64,000 bases of DNA from Cymbidium sinense. Its lineage: Eukaryota > Streptophyta > Magnoliopsida > Asparagales > Orchidaceae. A program made the position numbers and the translations under genes. Below, one piece after another: positions 60,415 to 64,000 of the stretch. The stretch spans positions 76,433,817-76,497,816 of the forward strand of contig CM038220.1 in the NCBI GenBank assembly GCA_021442155.1, in the 5' to 3' direction. Under the pieces are notes generated by a model, which was not told the DNA's origin, did not search any database, and worked only from the letters and a program-made list of their open reading frames with translations. Within the stretch, counting starts at the first letter, position 1. The number at the start of each line of letters is the position of its first letter.

Positions 60415-60987
60415 AAATCAAATCAAATCAAATCAAAGTGTGAAAATTTTCCATAAGATTATTCCTCTAATGCTCTTTTTATAGATGAAGATCCAAGTGT
60501 ATGCTATGTAATTAACAAAATTAGTATAATTTTAAATGACAAAATGGAATGATCTTAGTGTAGGTAGTTATGAAGCGAGTGAGTTTGTTTGGTGATTTGA
60601 AGGTTATTCCCAGCAAAGAAGAAATTTTTAAAATAGCATAAACTCTTAAACATTGATATATTATTTACTTTAGTCCAATGAGTTTATAATTTAGACCCTT
60701 TAGTACAAGGGCCACTCATTTAATCACTATTCCCATATGAGCATGTTTAATATTATTATTTCTATTAAAATATTAATTGTTACACTAAAAGACACTATAA
60801 AATGTGAAAGTTTAGCTTTATTCACATAAGGAATTTCATAATATTTATCACTTAAGTAACTAATGACCTCCTCACTATCATTAACCCATAATTATCCACT
60901 AAGGTTTAAGAGGAAGACCCTACCATCTTATTTCAAATATATCTCTGATAATATTATGATGGCCCAAAGTCTATAATCATTAAAATC
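58768..60987 (+). repeat. Duplicated segment, copy B
   Basis: Matches 31043-32965 over the RT 3' part and the following ~1.5 kb of non-coding DNA. It retains about 300 bases of RT sequence (59235-59530) deleted in copy A. Matching stops at CTATAATCATTAAAATCAC, where E5 begins. Confidence 0.75.
60283..60437 (+). repeat. Compound microsatellite (CA)n(GA)n(ATCAA)n, copy B
   Basis: An uninterrupted CA run of about 32 units (60283-60346) is followed by AAAGTAAGTGA, GA runs to 60412 and five TCAAA-type units to 60437. Compare the ~8 CA units in copy A. Confidence 0.97.
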
Positions 60988-63900
60988 ACTTCAAATCCTT
61001 GAGATTTTCTCAAAACTTATTTATATCCTCATTTATATGCTCATATATAAATGAAATATAAATATAAATCAATCCAATCAAAGGCAAAAATTAAATTCCA
61101 AATTTAAAATGCTTAAAACTCCCTTAAATCGCTTAATTTTCCATCTATGGATTTAACCTCAACTTTGATTAAACCATTTCAAACTCATTGGATTTTCTCA
61201 AAATCAATTTATATTCTCATTTATATTGACATATATAACTGAAATATAAATATAAATCAATCAAAACCAATTCTAAAAATCAAACTGAAATCAATTCAAA
61301 ATAAAATATAAGCCTTTAAATCCAAAATCTTGAACTTAGCCAAATCACTCCCAAATCAAGCCAAACTCTTGATTTTATCTCATGGTTCAATCAACCCTAC
61401 AATCATGAGCTTATATATAAATCCAAACCTCAATCATTCAATCAAAACTCAAATCAAAAATCAAACCCAAGACCCCTTCATATTCTTCCTTTGAATATGA
61501 AATTTTCAAATGGATCAAAATCCATTTGACTTCAAACAACTTGCAAATAGATTTATATTTCAATCATGAGTCCATATAAAGATCAATTAACTTCAAATCA
61601 AGCTTTGACTAATCCATTTAACCCACTTAGGCTCACTTGACCCAAAGTGACCTAAAGTACCCATATGAGGCATCTTTTGATCCTAACCAAATTAGATTAA
61701 ACCAAACTCGTATATTCCTCTCATCATGATCATCATGGGATGATCAATTAATCAAATTGGTCAAATTAAGTCAAACCTAAGGCTTGACCAAGTCAACACT
61801 TAACCTAAAATGAAACCTAACATAGTCAAATTACATTATAGACCAAATTGATTGAAACCATTGATCTAAGTTCACTCATGACCCATGTTTGAACTTGACC
61901 AAGCCAATATTTGAGCCTAACCTAGCCCAATTGGCCCACTTGACCCAAGTTGACCCATTCTGACCTAATGGACCAAAAAATATCAAAACTTGATCTAAGC
62001 TAAATTCATTGAAACCAATGGGTCAAGTCCATCCCAAATCACTTGAGGAACTTGACCAAAGCCTAAATTGGCCAACTAGACCCAACCTAGCCCAATTGAC
62101 CTTGGACCCAACATGACCTAAAAGGGTCATGTTAAGCCAAAATTGAACTTAACCAAAATTGATTGAAAACAAAGATACCATTCCACTCCACATGACTAAC
62201 CTAACCTAAACCTACCCTTGGCCTACCTCAAGTAGGTCAAATGGGTTAAATAGGTCAACTTGACCCATTTGACCTAAATGAGTCATATGAGCCAAAATCA
62301 AATACATACCAAATTGAACTAAACCAAAAGCACAAAAAATTTCAAATAGTCATATGAACTTGACCCAACCCTTGGTTTGACCTAATTTGACCAATTGGTC
62401 TACTTTACCCAAGTTGACCCATTTTGACCTAAATGGGTCAACATGAGCCAAACCCTATCAAATGGATTCCAAATCCATTGAAACTTGGCCAAACCTATTT
62501 TCTCAATATTCCAAAGATACCGAAAGTGCAAAAAGAGCAAAATAAACTTTTTACCCCTAGGACAATGAACAAACCTTGGCCTATCCCATGGGTATTTTGG
62601 TCATACCCTCTTCACAATCACTTGAAGCTTTCTTAAAAGCTCAAGGGGACTTAGTGATGAGTGATGAACCCAACCTAATAGGTTTGGGTCAACCTATTTG
62701 ACCCATAGACCAAACCTAACCATATAGCCTAAAATTCAATTTTCAAACTCCCTCATAAGCTCAATTTGATGCACATGGGAGGTTGACTTTCCACTCAAGG
62801 GATCAAAGTAACCATGTGCAATGATCTAACCTAAGCTCTCCATATGGTCAATTTGATCAAAATGGCAACTAATAGGTCATGTCTCATTGCCATGGGTTAG
62901 ATATACTCCCCATAATTCAATGAAAATTCACTACACTCACATTGGCTTCCTAGAATGCTTAGCAATCACCTCGAGCATTCCCAAGGTCTCTAAAGAGGAT
63001 TTGATTTTCCTAATTCTCGTTTACATAGTGCAAAAGGGAGCTCAATCCAATTGCCAACTTCCTCTACACTTGATCTTGATCCAATTCCTTCTACACACTC
63101 CTTCTAAGGACCAATTAGAACTTGCCCAAACATCCATTTGAGTTCCCACAATAAGGAGAGCCTCAATTGGCTCAAAGCAACAAGTAATATCAAGTGGTGT
63201 TGGTCCACAAGAAGATCCACTCAACCCCAAGGCTTGAAACTTTCAACAGGGCTTCGTCTCCACTAGACGAAGCTACCTCATCAAGCTCAAGCATTGGTGA
63301 TCACCTCTGGCGAGGTATGTAATTTTTTAGCCACTTATCTTGATAGTTGTTGGTCCTTTATGAAAGGAATTTTCATTGCATGAGAAATCAACTATTGGAT
63401 AGGTTGGTAATGATTCCTAGATGGTATGGGTTGACTCCTGTATGATTCCATGCTAGATCAGGCTTGGATCTCCCCTTGGATCATGGATGGTCTACATTAA
63501 TCCTCAGGGAAGAACTTAGCTCATCTCAGCTATCCATCTGCGCATTTTAGATGGATGGCTGAGATTATTTGGGAAGTTTTAGAAATCATTTATCTGTTTT
63601 AAACCGCGGATGAATCTTTAGCTATCCGATCTTTGATCGGACGGCCAAGGATATAAGCACGTGCGCCGCCAGCTGCCTTCCTAATATGACATTTAAGTGG
63701 GTGGCTCATGGCATGATGCGTGTATAGCGCGATGACCCCCGACTCCGCGCATCACGCCGTGAGCTGAGATTAAGTGGGGATTAGTTATTTACCTAATTAA
63801 TTCTTAATTAATCCTTATAACTTATAAAATTTATAACTCTTCATAGAAAAATCAAACAAATATAAGGAAAAATGCTCTGGAAAGATAATTTCATCTATAA

Positions 63901-64000
63901 TATTCTAAAAAATATTTTCAATGAATTTTTAATTTCCCTTTTCTTTGAATTTGGATTTCTTTAAGAATCTTAATTAGCTAACTATTCTTTAATTAGGCCA
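60988..64000 (+). mobile_element. E5: TGTTGACC-family element, 5'-truncated, continues past the window
   Basis: From AAATCACTTCAAATCCTTGA onward the sequence follows the inverse of E1-right from about 18500 back to about 15700. It holds the TATAAATGAAATATAAAT tract (61020-61260), the TTGACC tract (61600-62460) with its inverted repeat, a leader (62880-63330) with the CCACT-loop hairpin and GCGAGGTATG, the CpG/GATC tract (63480-63770) and the start of the AT-rich tract. The first ~0.6 kb of the unit, including the TGTTGACC terminus, is absent. Frames at 62887-63141 and 63042-63230 overlap on opposite strands and are not conserved as protein. Confidence 0.7.
63251..63273 (+). other. Hairpin with CCACT loop (E5), 9-bp stem
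   Basis: GCTTCGTCT (63251-63259), loop CCACT, AGACGAAGC (63265-63273). It differs from the E2 copy (21612-21632) by one extra complementary pair in the stem; the loop is identical. Confidence 0.75.

Noticed and set aside
1..64000. CRISPR arrays, bacterial operons, tRNA or rRNA genes
   Set aside because: No regularly spaced identical short repeats with unique spacers, no ribosome-binding-site-led operons, and no tRNA/rRNA signatures were seen. The sequence is plant-type repeat DNA.

Overview
The window looks like intergenic DNA of a large, AT-rich, repeat-dominated flowering-plant genome. The evidence is decayed Ty3/gypsy, Ty1/copia, LINE and Mutator/FAR1-like remnants, many GA/CA/TA microsatellites, and no convincing intact protein-coding gene. 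The species cannot be told from the sequence. The many short open frames are almost all chance frames or shadows inside repeats.

Layout. 180-2012 is a broken Ty3/gypsy pol (RNase H, then integrase), consistent with the Tat/Ogre-like group. It is followed to about 4434 by a repeat-rich non-coding tail. From 4435 onward a single family of long non-coding elements dominates; I call it the TGTTGACC family after its 5' end. E1 (4435-19108) and E2 (19179-~29916, right end lost) are giant inverted repeats: two copies of the unit joined tail to tail. E4 (45615-~50845) is a single unit of about 5.2 kb ending at the same point where the E1 and E2 arms meet. It sits inside E3 (41553-45614, resuming 50846-~52025). 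E5 (60988-64000) is a 5'-truncated unit running off the window.

Between these lie several other features. 29960-30375 is an array of hairpin cassettes. 30490-31030 is a GC-richer relic. A diverged duplicated segment carrying LINE reverse transcriptase occurs at 31043-32965 and 58768-60987. An exon-like, TATA-box-bearing patch at 35152-35760 lies between two long TA tracts. A Ty1/copia pol relic lies on the minus strand near 41.0-41.5 kb. 52.4-56.5 kb holds a fold-back element whose arms are tandem ~145-bp repeats in opposite orientation; within its reverse-oriented half is a FAR1/MULE-like transposase relic.

How it fits together. Nothing here forms a pathway. The interest is structural. One repeat family exists as monomers and as tail-to-tail dimers. 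The dimers have a central asymmetry that is inverted between E1 and E2, E1 has a candidate 5-bp target duplication, and several short hairpins keep their pairing while the surrounding sequence drifts. All comparisons were made by eye; no alignment or database search was run.
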